Assembly: GCF_030708075.1 (NCBI RefSeq)
Contig: NZ_CP117982.1
Span: 496,001 to 560,000 of the forward strand
DNA: 64,000 bases
Reading direction: 5' to 3'
Source of the DNA: Candidatus Epulonipiscium viviparus
GTDB lineage: Bacteria; Bacillota; Clostridia; Lachnospirales; Cellulosilyticaceae
The translations under genes and the position numbers were made by a program. The notes under the pieces were generated by a model. That model searched no databases and was not told the DNA's origin. It saw only the letters and a program-made list of their open reading frames with translations. Of this stretch, positions 18,005-25,722 are shown in pieces (position 1 is the stretch's first letter; every line of letters begins with the position of its first letter).

Positions 18005-18991
18005 TTAGTTAGCTACATTATCGGCAGTTGCAGTATTAAACGCTGCATCTAATTCATCGCATTTGCTGATTGTGTTGTCAAAATATACGTAGTCAAAATA
18101 TTCAATCAATTGATATAAGCTTAGTTTTGCAATTGCCATATCTTTGTCACTAACTTCGTTGGCGAGCTGAGGAAATTGCTCTAAAATTTGATTAACTTGA
18201 GACACAAAGGATTTTCGAAGATCTGGTGTCTCTAGCGATGAATTTAACAGTTTAACTCTAAATTGAAATATCATTAAAGGTAATAGATTATACATTTTAT
18301 ATTCAAAAATTTGAGATATACTACACTGCCAAAATAGAAGCTCTTTGACATTCGTTGTAAGGTTCGATTTATATAGGTTTTGCATAGCGCTAACGATATA
18401 GGGGCTTTCTTCTAAGTATATATAAGCCTGAACTGGCAATTCATATGCATATGCACCCTCAATGGAATTAAATGTTAATTTTGTAATGGCAGCCTGAAGC
18501 GGATATTTTGCTATATGAATTGCCATATATTTGGGGCGTGTTTGAAACTTGATTTGATATATAGCATCTTGTATCTGAATGATCATATCTGCGACAAATA
18601 CTTCAAAACATATAGTATCTTTAAGAAAATCTAAGGACAAGAAGTGTATGTGGGCATCTGTTATTTCGGCTGATAGGTATCTATCGAGATAGTTGGTTTC
18701 ATATAAATAATCGAGTGTTCCAAGAAACATGCGTGGAGAGGTCTGAAACAGTGTAGTTAATATTTGATTCAATTTTGAGATAATACTGGGGCTTAGATTT
18801 TTGGCTACAGACTGACTGATACCTAAAAAATTTGCTGCAACTTCGGTGGATTTAAATATCGTCTCGAAGATGGGTAGCAAATAAGATAATTTATCTTGGT
18901 CTGTTGTGCTTAATTTGGTGTGTAAGATTTGTAATAAATGTTTAGTAACAAGTTTTTTATTGATTCTAGCATATCGTCTGTCAATGGCCAT
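18005..18991 (-). CDS. Uncharacterised protein
   Basis: I do not recognise this protein (328 residues from the chosen start). It is mainly helical and Leu/Ile-rich without clear transmembrane segments or a signal peptide. The start at 18991 (MAIDRRYARINKK) is preferred because TTAGGAG lies ~11 nt upstream; the frame is open up to an ATG at 19105, but that start has no ribosome binding site and abuts the divergent glucokinase promoter. It is transcribed divergently from the ROK kinase and convergently with the GGDEF pair. No motif suggests an enzyme. Confidence 0.6.
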   Translation of the reverse strand: MAIDRRYARINKKLVTKHLLQILHTKLSTTDQDKLSYLLPIFETIFKSTEVAANFLGISQSVAKNLSPSIISKLNQILTTLFQTSPRMFLGTLDYLYETNYLDRYLSAEITDAHIHFLSLDFLKDTICFEVFVADMIIQIQDAIYQIKFQTRPKYMAIHIAKYPLQAAITKLTFNSIEGAYAYELPVQAYIYLEESPYIVSAMQNLYKSNLTTNVKELLFWQCSISQIFEYKMYNLLPLMIFQFRVKLLNSSLETPDLRKSFVSQVNQILEQFPQLANEVSDKDMAIAKLSLYQLIEYFDYVYFDNTISKCDELDAAFNTATADNVAN

Positions 18992-19106
18992 TTTATAGAG
19001 GTCTCCTAACCGATGTGATAAAAAAACTGCAGTCATATTATAATTTGATATTATTAAGTTTGCAAGACTGTTCAAAGAAATAATATGCGGACTGAGTAAT
19101 TGCATC

Positions 19107-19135
19107 TTGATGTGTATGCAGAAATTAGATATAAT
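19107..19135 (+). promoter_or_regulatory. Promoter of the ROK kinase
   Basis: TTGATG (19107-19112) and a perfect TATAAT (19130-19135) are 17 bp apart, 27 bp upstream of the start codon. Confidence 0.6.
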
Positions 19136-19162
19136 AAAAAAATTACTGTAGGAGGTGTAAAT

Positions 19163-20095
19163 ATGTATTATATAGGAGTAGATCTAGGCGGAACCAATAT
19201 AGTGGTTGCGTTATTAAACGAAGAGGGAAGTATTTTAGATGTCATTACAAAGGATACTAAGCGAGAACGTGTAGTAGATCTAATTTTTGACGACATCATT
19301 GCAAGTACAGAAGAGATCATTACTCGAAATAATTTAGCAAAAACCGAAATAAAAGGTATAGGTATTGGAAGTCCAGGAATGATAGACTCTAAGGCGGGAG
19401 TAATAGTATATGCCAATAACATTGCAATAGACAACTTTGCAGCAGTTGAGTATGTGGAGGCAAGGACCGGAATAACTACAAAAATCGCAAATGATGCGGA
19501 CTGTGCAGCGCTAGGAGAAGTAATTGCAGGAGCAGCAAAAGGAACAGAAGATGCGGTAGTGATTACATTAGGAACAGGCGTTGGCGGAGGAATTATAATC
19601 AATGGCAAAATCTTTAATGGATACTTTGCTGGAGGAGCGGAAATTGGGCATCAAATCATTGTGAAAGATGGGATAAGATGTACGTGTGGAAATTTTGGTT
19701 GCCTAGAGTCATATGCATCTGCAACAGCTCTCATCAATATGGCAAATGCAAGGGCAAAAGAATTTCCGGAATCCAAGTTGGCAACGATAGATGAACAGAA
19801 TATGACAGCCAAGATACCATTTGATTTTGCATGGGCCGGCGACGCAGTTGCAAAGCAATTAATTGAGGACTATATAGATTATGTGGCAATAGGTGTTGCA
19901 AATATAATAACAGTATTTAAACCACAAGTAGTGTTGATAGGTGGAGGAGTATCGAAGCAAGGAGATAAATTGATCAATCCATTGACCGAGAAAGTAAAGA
20001 AATATGCTTTTGGAGGAGATATGCCGACGCAAATTCGAGTTGCGACACTGGGTAATGACGCGGGAATAGTTGGAGCGGCAATGTTAAATCGATAA
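19163..20095 (+). CDS. glcK: ROK-family glucokinase
   Basis: This protein phosphorylates glucose (or a related sugar) with ATP at the entry to glycolysis. The 310-residue protein begins MYYIGVDLGGTNI, the N-terminal ATP-binding motif of ROK kinases. It contains the phosphate/sugar site motifs GIGSPG and GTGVGGGIIINGK, then the ROK zinc signature CTCGNFGCLESYAS (about residues 173-186). AGGAGG lies upstream of the ATG; an upstream in-frame ATG at 19100 has no such site and precedes the promoter. The glucokinase subgroup is likely from overall similarity, but other sugars are possible. Confidence 0.9.
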   Translation: MYYIGVDLGGTNIVVALLNEEGSILDVITKDTKRERVVDLIFDDIIASTEEIITRNNLAKTEIKGIGIGSPGMIDSKAGVIVYANNIAIDNFAAVEYVEARTGITTKIANDADCAALGEVIAGAAKGTEDAVVITLGTGVGGGIIINGKIFNGYFAGGAEIGHQIIVKDGIRCTCGNFGCLESYASATALINMANARAKEFPESKLATIDEQNMTAKIPFDFAWAGDAVAKQLIEDYIDYVAIGVANIITVFKPQVVLIGGGVSKQGDKLINPLTEKVKKYAFGGDMPTQIRVATLGNDAGIVGAAMLNR

Positions 20096-20122
20096 GAGAG
20101 GTTTAGTTGTCAAAATAAAATG

Positions 20123-20159
20123 CCACTGCAGTAGAATAGACAGAAGCAGTGGTTTTTTT
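20123..20159 (+). terminator. Terminator after the ROK kinase
   Basis: CCACTGC (20123-20129) and GCAGTGG (20146-20152) form a stem followed by seven T. Confidence 0.85.
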
Positions 20160-20164
20160 GATGC

Positions 20165-20875
20165 TTAATGTAGCATCGCGCTTATTACTACTAGCAAAAT
20201 TAAATGTGCAGGATAAAATACATAGAACACCCATTTATAATTTGATTTGGTATGAGGGAGATAGCAAATTGGTATGATGGCTAATGCAGATAACCATTGA
20301 TTTGCTCCTGGAAATCCATAAAAAACAATACTTAACCCGCCAATAATGGCTCCGCAAACAAGAAGGCTTTTTTTAGATTGCTTGAAAATCAATATCCAAA
20401 CATAGAAGATGAATACAACGCAGATTCCATACGCGCCATAATCGCAAGAATGAGCATAATATAATATGATCATTCCAAGTAGGGCTTGAGCAAATTGATG
20501 TAGAAGGCTGCTTTTTTGCACTCTCGTAAAGTCCATAATTTTCAAAAAAATGAGGGCAACACAAAATGTAAAACCAATATTTAACGTATAAAACAAGTAA
20601 ACCCAAAGATCTGTTGTGAACAATTGTATAAAGCTGATACCAGATATTAGCATAGTGAACGGAATTTGTGCGATTATTGCCATAGTGAGCATTCGAATCA
20701 GATACTTGTTATAATTTTTGGTGTGTATGTACCCGCTAGCAAGCATATAAGCAAAAATTGGCATACTAACACGGCCAATTGCTCTTAGTACAAGATAAGA
20801 AGTGGAGAATGGATCTAGAAATGCAATAGCAAAGTGATCAATAAACATTGTGATAATTGCAAATATTTTTAACAT
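20165..20875 (-). CDS. TraX-family membrane protein
   Basis: This 236-residue, very hydrophobic protein has about seven to eight membrane segments. The opening MLKIFAIITMFIDHFA, the RAIGRVSMPIFAYMLASGY motif and the C-terminal YVFYPAHLILLV are characteristic of TraX/acyltransferase-3-like proteins. TraX acetylates F-pilin in conjugation systems; the chromosomal homologues in Clostridia have no conjugation genes beside them and their substrate is unknown. AGGAGG precedes the start. It is a single gene on the minus strand, convergent with the glucokinase. Confidence 0.85.
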   Translation of the reverse strand: MLKIFAIITMFIDHFAIAFLDPFSTSYLVLRAIGRVSMPIFAYMLASGYIHTKNYNKYLIRMLTMAIIAQIPFTMLISGISFIQLFTTDLWVYLFYTLNIGFTFCVALIFLKIMDFTRVQKSSLLHQFAQALLGMIILYYAHSCDYGAYGICVVFIFYVWILIFKQSKKSLLVCGAIIGGLSIVFYGFPGANQWLSALAIIPICYLPHTKSNYKWVFYVFYPAHLILLVVISAMLH

Positions 20876-20940
20876 AAGTCCTCCTAAGTGATTTTTTTTT
20901 ATTATAGCATCTAAATAGTATAAAGTGTAGTCTTAAAAAC

Positions 20941-20978
20941 AAAAAAGCTAGTTACCCAGAGATAACTAGCAAAAAAAA
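20941..20978 (-). terminator. Terminator after the 20980 gene
   Basis: GCTAGTTA (20947-20954) and TAACTAGC (20963-20970) form a perfect 8-bp stem flanked by A runs on the plus strand, giving a U tract on the minus strand. Confidence 0.85.
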
Positions 20979-20979
20979 T

Positions 20980-21363
20980 TTAGATATTTGCAGTTGCGGC
21001 TTTTTGATTAAACTTGGCAGCTAGAACAACGGCTAAATCGTCGGTATTGTTTGGTGTGTGTGTCTTGATAAGGTCAGAATTTTCAATGATTAAATCTAGA
21101 ATAAGATCGATATATTTCTGAAGTTTTGCGGAATTTAAGATATTTGGATTATAGATGACCTCGATAATGCAATCAGACTTTGAAACATTGATAGAATCAA
21201 CTCCATTGATTTGCTCAAAAAGTTGAACAACTTTATCGATATATATATCATCCTTATCTTTTATAGCGCCGATTCTTTTGGAATATATTTTGAAAAGACC
21301 TGTGGAATCTTCTACTATTTTAAAATCTAAATAATTTTTAATAAAATGCTTTTTTAAACCCAT
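20980..21363 (-). CDS. Uncharacterised small protein
   Basis: This 127-residue protein begins MGLKKHFIKNYLDF with GGAG upstream. The central part (GVDSINVSKSDCIIEVIYNP... then a helix AKLQKYIDLILDLI) has the beta-alpha-beta pattern of heavy-metal-associated/ferredoxin-like domains, but no CxxC metal site is present. It lies directly downstream of spoIIID in the same direction, each gene having its own terminator. The function is unknown. Confidence 0.7.
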   Translation of the reverse strand: MGLKKHFIKNYLDFKIVEDSTGLFKIYSKRIGAIKDKDDIYIDKVVQLFEQINGVDSINVSKSDCIIEVIYNPNILNSAKLQKYIDLILDLIIENSDLIKTHTPNNTDDLAVVLAAKFNQKAATANI

Positions 21364-21426
21364 AAATAAATATCTCCTTTACTATAAATTTATTACATTA
21401 TATCATAGTGGAGAAAAATTGTAAAT

Positions 21427-21463
21427 AAAAAAAGCTAGCTATCCAAAAACTCGATAACTAACT
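21427..21463 (-). terminator. Terminator after spoIIID
   Basis: On the minus strand, AGTTAGTTATC pairs with GATAGCTAGCT (two G-U pairs), followed by seven T. Confidence 0.75.
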
Positions 21464-21472
21464 GCATTGGAA

Positions 21473-21727
21473 TTATTTCATTCCTCCAAGATATTTTTCC
21501 CTGGTTGCATTGCCGCCACGTAAATGCCTGTCTGCTTTATTTTTGTCAAGAATAGCACGAGCTTCCATGGCGAGTTGTGGGTTGATTTTTTCTAGTCGTT
21601 CTGTAACATCCTTGTGAACTGTGCTTTTACTTATACCAAATTTTTTTGCGGTTTCTCGTACGGTGGCTTTTTTGCTGATGATAAAATTTGCTGCTTGTAC
21701 GGCTCTCTCTTCAATATAAGGTTTCAA
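21473..21727 (-). CDS. spoIIID: Sporulation regulator SpoIIID
   Basis: SpoIIID is the small mother-cell transcription factor that acts after sigma-E, activating sigK and repressing early genes. The 84-residue protein shows the helix-turn-helix TVRETAKKFGISKSTVHKDVTERL and the conserved RHLRGGNATREKY tail. The start is a TTG at 21727, chosen from the strong AGGAGG eight bases upstream and because translation then begins at the family N-terminus (KPYIEER). An ATG at 21781 would add 18 unrelated residues. In many Clostridia spoIIID follows spoIIQ; here about 7 kb of other DNA separates them. Confidence 0.93.
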   Translation of the reverse strand: MKPYIEERAVQAANFIISKKATVRETAKKFGISKSTVHKDVTERLEKINPQLAMEARAILDKNKADRHLRGGNATREKYLGGMK

Positions 21728-21882
21728 GAAAAGGCCTCCTTTAAAATCTTTACACTTGGTTAATAATATGCGAGAAGTCAAAAATATATTACTTGTTTGT
21801 AAAAAAAATATACTAAAAATAATATTTATAAAAATTAGAATAAGTAAAGTTGAGTTATACAGGATATTTAATGGTCATTGCC

Positions 21883-21910
21883 TTGAAAATAAATTAGAAA
21901 CATTTATAAT
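21883..21910 (+). promoter_or_regulatory. Promoter of mtnN
   Basis: TTGAAA (21883-21888) and a perfect TATAAT (21905-21910) are 16 bp apart, 30 bp upstream of the mtnN start. Confidence 0.6.
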
Positions 21911-21940
21911 AGTAAAAAACTAATGATAGGGAGAAGACTA

Positions 21941-22639
21941 ATGAAAACAATTGGAATTATAGGAGCAATGGAAGAGGAAGTTAATGCGCTGAAAAAGAAT
22001 ATGCAAATATCGAATGTTCAAACAAAAGCAATGATGGAATTTGTGAAAGGAAAATTTCAAGAAAAAGAAGTTGTTGTAGTTAAATGTGGAATAGGCAAAG
22101 TGAATGCCGCAGTATGTACTCAAATATTGGCAGATGTATTTGCAGTGGATTATATTATTAACACCGGAGTTGCGGGGGCATTGCATCCAACTTTAAATAT
22201 TGGAGACATTGTAATTTCGAGTGATACAGTTCAACACGATATGGATACCACGGCATTTGGAGATCCAAGAGGAGTAATTCCGCGAATGGACAATTCATAT
22301 TTCGAAGCGGATCAAATGTTGATAGACCTAGCAAAAGATATAAGCGAAGAAGAATTGGATAAGAATGTTTATGTAGGCAGAGTTGCAAGCGGAGATCAAT
22401 TTGTTGCAAGTGTAGATCAAAAAGATGATATATACACCACATTTAACGCGTATTGTGCGGAGATGGAGGGAGCGGCAATTGCTCAAACTTGCTATCTAAA
22501 TAAGATACCATTTGTAATATTACGAGCAATATCTGATAAAGCGGACGGGTCTGCAGAAATGAATTTTACACATTTTACAGAATTGGCGGCCAAAAATGCC
22601 ATAACTATTCTTTCAAATATGATAAAAAAGATTCAATAA
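21941..22639 (+). CDS. mtnN: 5'-methylthioadenosine/S-adenosylhomocysteine nucleosidase
   Basis: This enzyme cleaves adenine from MTA and SAH, recycling by-products of polyamine synthesis and methylation. The 232-residue protein starts MKTIGIIGAMEEEV. It has GIGKVNAAV near residue 53, the substrate-binding EMEGAA motif (about residue 174) and the catalytic Asp in SDKAD (about residue 197). The start at 21941 has AGGGAG upstream; an ATG at 21923 is less well placed. It is a single gene with its own promoter and terminator. Confidence 0.95.
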   Translation: MKTIGIIGAMEEEVNALKKNMQISNVQTKAMMEFVKGKFQEKEVVVVKCGIGKVNAAVCTQILADVFAVDYIINTGVAGALHPTLNIGDIVISSDTVQHDMDTTAFGDPRGVIPRMDNSYFEADQMLIDLAKDISEEELDKNVYVGRVASGDQFVASVDQKDDIYTTFNAYCAEMEGAAIAQTCYLNKIPFVILRAISDKADGSAEMNFTHFTELAAKNAITILSNMIKKIQ

Positions 22640-22740
22640 TAAAAAAATGAAAGAAAGAGCTATCTAACTGTCATAAAAAATAGCTTTAGACAAAGTGTTT
22701 GTAAGTTTTTTGGTGAGGTTAAATAAAATATGATCAACTT

Positions 22741-22782
22741 AAGCACATTACCTAAAATAAGGAGTGTGCTTTTATTATTTTT
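22741..22782 (+). terminator. Terminator after mtnN
   Basis: AAGCACA (22741-22747) and TGTGCTT (22765-22771) form a stem followed by a T-rich tail. Confidence 0.7.
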
Positions 22783-23101
22783 AAGTATCTATATTTATAA
22801 TAGAAGGATTTTTTTATTTTAACAATATTTTACAATCAGCATAATGATGTTTTTGACATTTTAAATAAGATGATAAAATGTACATATTTTGAAGCTTATA
22901 TTTATAGTTAGAAGCAACTATCGTGTTAATTTCAAAAGTAAGGAGAATAATAGCTAAATTTTGGCGCAGTTTTACTACTACTTTTTAAAACTTTTGCAGG
23001 GCGAAATAATATTTATTGCAACTTTTAGAAGATAGAGAATATATTGTTAGAGTAACACGGATAAAGTTAGCATAACAAATTAATAGAAGGAGGATGCGAA
23101 G
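22783..23101 (+). other. Leader region of the miniprotein array
   Basis: About 320 bp without a recognisable gene on either strand. It holds the weak promoter at 22853-22879 and then ~200 bp of probable untranslated leader, ending in AGGAGG before the first 20-residue peptide. I see no known riboswitch or tRNA in it. Confidence 0.5.
22853..22879 (+). promoter_or_regulatory. Candidate promoter for the peptide/miniprotein array
   Basis: A perfect TTGACA (22853-22858) is followed by TAAAAT (22874-22879) with a short 15-bp spacer. It is the only promoter-like pair seen upstream of the array. Confidence 0.35.
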
Positions 23102-23164
23102 ATGGATCAATACTTTCCATTGTTTTTATATATGATGTTAAAGAAAAAACCGAATAAAAAGTAG
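23102..23164 (+). CDS. 20-residue hydrophobic/cationic peptide, copy 1
   Basis: The peptide is MDQYFPLFLYMMLKKKPNKK. It has an aromatic/aliphatic N-terminal half and a C-terminus with five lysines. AGGAGG lies seven bases upstream of the ATG. It has no signal peptide or double-Gly leader. Such composition is seen in leaderless bacteriocins and small membrane-active peptides, but I do not recognise a family. The perfect conservation among the three copies argues that it is translated. Confidence 0.65.
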   Translation: MDQYFPLFLYMMLKKKPNKK

Positions 23165-23206
23165 TAGAAAGCGACGATCAAAATAAATAGAAATGAGGAT
23201 GCGAAG

Positions 23207-23269
23207 ATGGATCAATACTTTCCGTTGTTTTTATATATGATGTTAAAGAAAAAACCGAATAAAAAGTAG
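23207..23269 (+). CDS. 20-residue hydrophobic/cationic peptide, copy 2
   Basis: It encodes the identical peptide MDQYFPLFLYMMLKKKPNKK. GAGG is seven bases upstream of the ATG. There is one synonymous change from copy 1 (CCG for Pro). Confidence 0.65.
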   Translation: MDQYFPLFLYMMLKKKPNKK

Positions 23270-23311
23270 TAGAAAGCGACGATCAAAATAAATAGAAATG
23301 AGGATGCGAAG

Positions 23312-23374
23312 ATGGATCAATACTTTCCGTTGTTTTTATATATGATGCTAAAGAAAAAACCGAATAAAAAATAG
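23312..23374 (+). CDS. 20-residue hydrophobic/cationic peptide, copy 3
   Basis: It encodes the identical peptide with two further synonymous changes (CTA for Leu, AAA for the last Lys). That the changes among copies are synonymous suggests selection on the peptide. It is followed 48 bp later by the first 69-residue miniprotein. Confidence 0.65.
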   Translation: MDQYFPLFLYMMLKKKPNKK

Positions 23375-23422
23375 TATGAAGTAGCGATAGCAATAAACTG
23401 GATAGAAAGGAGGGATGTTAAG

Positions 23423-23632
23423 ATGGGAAACATGATGAGAGTGTTAATGCTAATAGGAGTATTTACATTTGCCTACGTATTCGCAACAGTATTTTTAGGA
23501 TTCAATCCAGCGGGTGTAACAGTGGTAGATGTGCTAGCAAGATCTGAAGCGGCAGAGATGGCAACGAGGTTTGTGATGAATCTGAGTATAATGCTAGTGT
23601 TACTAATAGGATTTCGTAAGTTATCGGCATAG
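23423..23632 (+). CDS. Two-helix membrane miniprotein, unit 1
   Basis: This 69-residue protein has a short N-terminus (MGNMMR), a hydrophobic helix (VLMLIGVFTFAYVFATVF), a middle segment LGFNPAGVTVVDVLARSEAAEMATRF, a second hydrophobic helix (VMNLSIMLVLLIGF) and a basic end RKLSA. It is probably an inner-membrane hairpin. This first unit differs most from the others (MM at 4-5, Val at 37, Arg at 49). GGAGGG lies upstream. The family is unknown to me; a holin-like, toxin-like or membrane-organising role is speculation. Confidence 0.75.
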   Translation: MGNMMRVLMLIGVFTFAYVFATVFLGFNPAGVTVVDVLARSEAAEMATRFVMNLSIMLVLLIGFRKLSA

Positions 23633-23651
23633 TAAAAAAAGGAGGAGAGAG

Positions 23652-23860
23652 ATGGGCAATGCAATGAGAGTGTTAATGCTAATAGGATATTTACATTTGC
23701 CTACGTATTCGCAACAGTATTTTTAGGATTTAATCCAGCGGGTGTAACAGTGGTAGATGCGCTAGCAAGATCTGAAGCGGCAGAGATGGCAACGAGGTTT
23801 GTGATGAATCTAAGTATAATGCTAGTGTTACTGATAGGATTTCGTAAGTTATCAGCATAG
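23652..23860 (+). pseudogene. Miniprotein unit 2, frameshifted
   Basis: A one-base deletion after codon 12 (GGAGTATTT or GGATTATTT in other units, GGATATTT here) sends the frame to a stop after 24 residues, inside the first helix. The remainder of the unit is otherwise well preserved. Confidence 0.7.
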
Positions 23861-23881
23861 TAAAAAAAGGAGGTGAGAGAG

Positions 23882-24089
23882 ATGGGCAATGCATGAGAGT
23901 GTTAATGCTAATAGGATTATTTACATTTGCCTACGTATTCGCAGCAGTATTTTTAGGATTTAATCCAGCGGGTGTAACAGTGGTAGATGCGCTAGCAAGA
24001 TCTGAAGCGGCAGAGATGGCAACGAGTTTGTGATGAATCTAAGTATAATGCTAGTGTTACTGATAGGATTTCGCAAGTTATCAGCATAG
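23882..24089 (+). pseudogene. Miniprotein unit 3, frameshifted
   Basis: A missing A turns GCAATGAG into GCATGAG, giving MGNA followed by TGA. The stop overlaps the next in-frame ATG (ATGA), from which MRVLMLIG could be reinitiated. A second deletion (AACGAGTTTGTG) then truncates that product before helix 2. Confidence 0.7.
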
Positions 24090-24110
24090 TAAAAAAAGGA
24101 GATGAGAGAG

Positions 24111-24320
24111 ATGGGCAATGCAATGAGAGTGTTAATGCTAATAGGATTATTTACATTTGCCTACGTATTCGCAACAGTATTTTTAGGATTTAATCCAGCG
24201 GGTGTAGCAGTGGTAGATGCGCTAGCAAGATCTGAGGCGGCAGAGATGGCAACGAAGTTTGTGATGAATCTAAGTATAATGGTAGTGTTACTGATAGGAT
24301 TTCGTAAGTTATCGGCATAG
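24111..24320 (+). CDS. Two-helix membrane miniprotein, unit 4
   Basis: Intact 69-residue copy (MGNAMRVLMLIGLFTFAYVF...). It has Leu at position 13, Ala in place of Thr at 34 (GVAVVDALA) and Val for Leu in helix 2 (SIMVVLLIG). The start is set at the ATG following GGAGATGAGAGAG; an in-frame ATG nine bases earlier overlaps the ribosome binding site. Confidence 0.75.
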   Translation: MGNAMRVLMLIGLFTFAYVFATVFLGFNPAGVAVVDALARSEAAEMATKFVMNLSIMVVLLIGFRKLSA

Positions 24321-24341
24321 TAAAAAAAGGAGGTGAGAGAG

Positions 24342-24551
24342 ATGGGCAATGCAATGAGAGTGTTAATGCTAATAGGATTATTTACATTTGCCTACGTATT
24401 CGCAACAGTATTTTTAGGATTTAATCCAGCGGGTGTAACAGTGGTAGATGCGCTAGCAAGATCTGAAGCGGCAGAGATGGCAACGAAGTTTGTGATGAAT
24501 CTAAGTATAATGCTAGTGTTACTGATAGGATTTCGCAAGTTATCAGCATAG
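24342..24551 (+). CDS. Two-helix membrane miniprotein, unit 5
   Basis: Intact 69-residue copy with GGAGG upstream. It matches the array consensus except Leu at position 13 (IGLFTF rather than IGVFTF). Confidence 0.75.
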   Translation: MGNAMRVLMLIGLFTFAYVFATVFLGFNPAGVTVVDALARSEAAEMATKFVMNLSIMLVLLIGFRKLSA

Positions 24552-24572
24552 TAAAAAAAGGAGATGAGAGAG

Positions 24573-24779
24573 ATGGGCAATGCATGAGAGTGTTAATGCT
24601 AATAGGAGTATTTACATTTGCCTACGTATTCGCAACAGTATTTTTAGGATTTAATCCAGCGGGTGTAACAGTGGTAGATGCGCTAGCAAGATCTGAAGCG
24701 GCAGAGATGGCAACGAAGTTTGTGATGATCTAAGTATAATGCTAGTGTTACTGATAGGATTTCGAAGTTATCAGCATAG
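24573..24779 (+). pseudogene. Miniprotein unit 6, frameshifted
   Basis: It carries the same GCATGAG deletion as unit 3, producing MGNA-stop with an overlapping ATGA restart. Further single-base losses (GATGATC for GATGAATC, TTCGAAG for TTCGCAAG) end the reinitiated product just before helix 2. Confidence 0.7.
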
Positions 24780-24800
24780 TAAAAAAAGGAGATGAGAGAG

Positions 24801-25010
24801 ATGGGCAATGCAATGAGAGTGTTAATGCTAATAGGAGTATTTACATTTGCCTACGTATTCGCAACAGTATTTTTAGGATTTAATCCAGCGGGTGTAACAG
24901 TGGTAGATGCGCTAGCAAGATCTGAAGCGGCAGAGATGGCAACGAAGTTTGTGATGAATCTAAGTATAATGCTAGTGTTACTGATAGGATTTCGCAAGTT
25001 ATCAGCATAG
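24801..25010 (+). CDS. Two-helix membrane miniprotein, unit 7
   Basis: Intact consensus copy of 69 residues (MGNAMRVLMLIGVFTFAYVF...). Its protein sequence is identical to those of units 8 and 9. GGAG lies nine bases upstream. Confidence 0.75.
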   Translation: MGNAMRVLMLIGVFTFAYVFATVFLGFNPAGVTVVDALARSEAAEMATKFVMNLSIMLVLLIGFRKLSA

Positions 25011-25031
25011 TAAAAAAAGGAGATGAGAGAG

Positions 25032-25241
25032 ATGGGCAATGCAATGAGAGTGTTAATGCTAATAGGAGTATTTACATTTGCCTACGTATTCGCAACAGTA
25101 TTTTTAGGATTTAATCCAGCGGGTGTAACAGTGGTAGATGCGCTAGCAAGATCTGAAGCGGCAGAGATGGCAACGAAGTTTGTGATGAATCTAAGTATAA
25201 TGCTAGTGTTACTGATAGGATTTCGCAAGTTATCAGCATAG
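25032..25241 (+). CDS. Two-helix membrane miniprotein, unit 8
   Basis: Intact consensus copy, identical in protein to units 7 and 9. The 231-bp period is exact on both sides. Confidence 0.75.
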   Translation: MGNAMRVLMLIGVFTFAYVFATVFLGFNPAGVTVVDALARSEAAEMATKFVMNLSIMLVLLIGFRKLSA

Positions 25242-25262
25242 TAAAAAAAGGAGATGAGAGAG

Positions 25263-25472
25263 ATGGGCAATGCAATGAGAGTGTTAATGCTAATAGGAGT
25301 ATTTACATTTGCCTACGTATTCGCAACAGTATTTTTAGGATTTAATCCAGCGGGTGTAACAGTGGTAGATGCGCTAGCAAGATCTGAAGCGGCAGAGATG
25401 GCAACGAAGTTTGTGATGAATCTAAGTATAATGCTAGTGTTACTGATAGGATTTCGCAAGTTATCAGCATAG
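25263..25472 (+). CDS. Two-helix membrane miniprotein, unit 9
   Basis: Intact consensus copy, identical in protein to units 7 and 8. Confidence 0.75.
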   Translation: MGNAMRVLMLIGVFTFAYVFATVFLGFNPAGVTVVDALARSEAAEMATKFVMNLSIMLVLLIGFRKLSA

Positions 25473-25493
25473 TAAAAAAAGGAGATGAGAGAG

Positions 25494-25700
25494 ATGGGCA
25501 ATGCAATGAGAGTGTTAATGCTAATAGGAGTATTTACATTTGCCTACGTATTCGCAACAGTATTTTTAGGATTTAATCCAGCGGGTGTAACAGTAGATGC
25601 GCTAGCAAGATCTGAAGCGGCAGAGATGGCAACGAAGTTTGTGATGAATCTAAGTATAATGCTAGTGTTACTAATAGGATTTCGCAAGTTATCGGTGTAA
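25494..25700 (+). CDS. Two-helix membrane miniprotein, unit 10
   Basis: Intact 68-residue copy with an in-frame loss of one Val codon in the middle segment (GVTVDALA rather than GVTVVDALA) and a final Val in place of Ala (RKLSV). Confidence 0.72.
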   Translation: MGNAMRVLMLIGVFTFAYVFATVFLGFNPAGVTVDALARSEAAEMATKFVMNLSIMLVLLIGFRKLSV

Positions 25701-25722
25701 TATAAAAAAGGAGATGAGTGAG

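Larger units (their letters stand above)
23089..23393 (+). repeat. Three tandem 105-bp repeats encoding a 20-residue peptide
   Basis: The ATG of each copy lies exactly 105 bp from the next (23102, 23207, 23312). Copies are nearly identical through the coding part and the spacer; the differences seen include CCA/CCG, TTA/CTA and the last Lys codon. Each copy has its own ribosome binding site (AGGAGG in the first, GAGG in the others) and a TAG stop. Confidence 0.9.
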
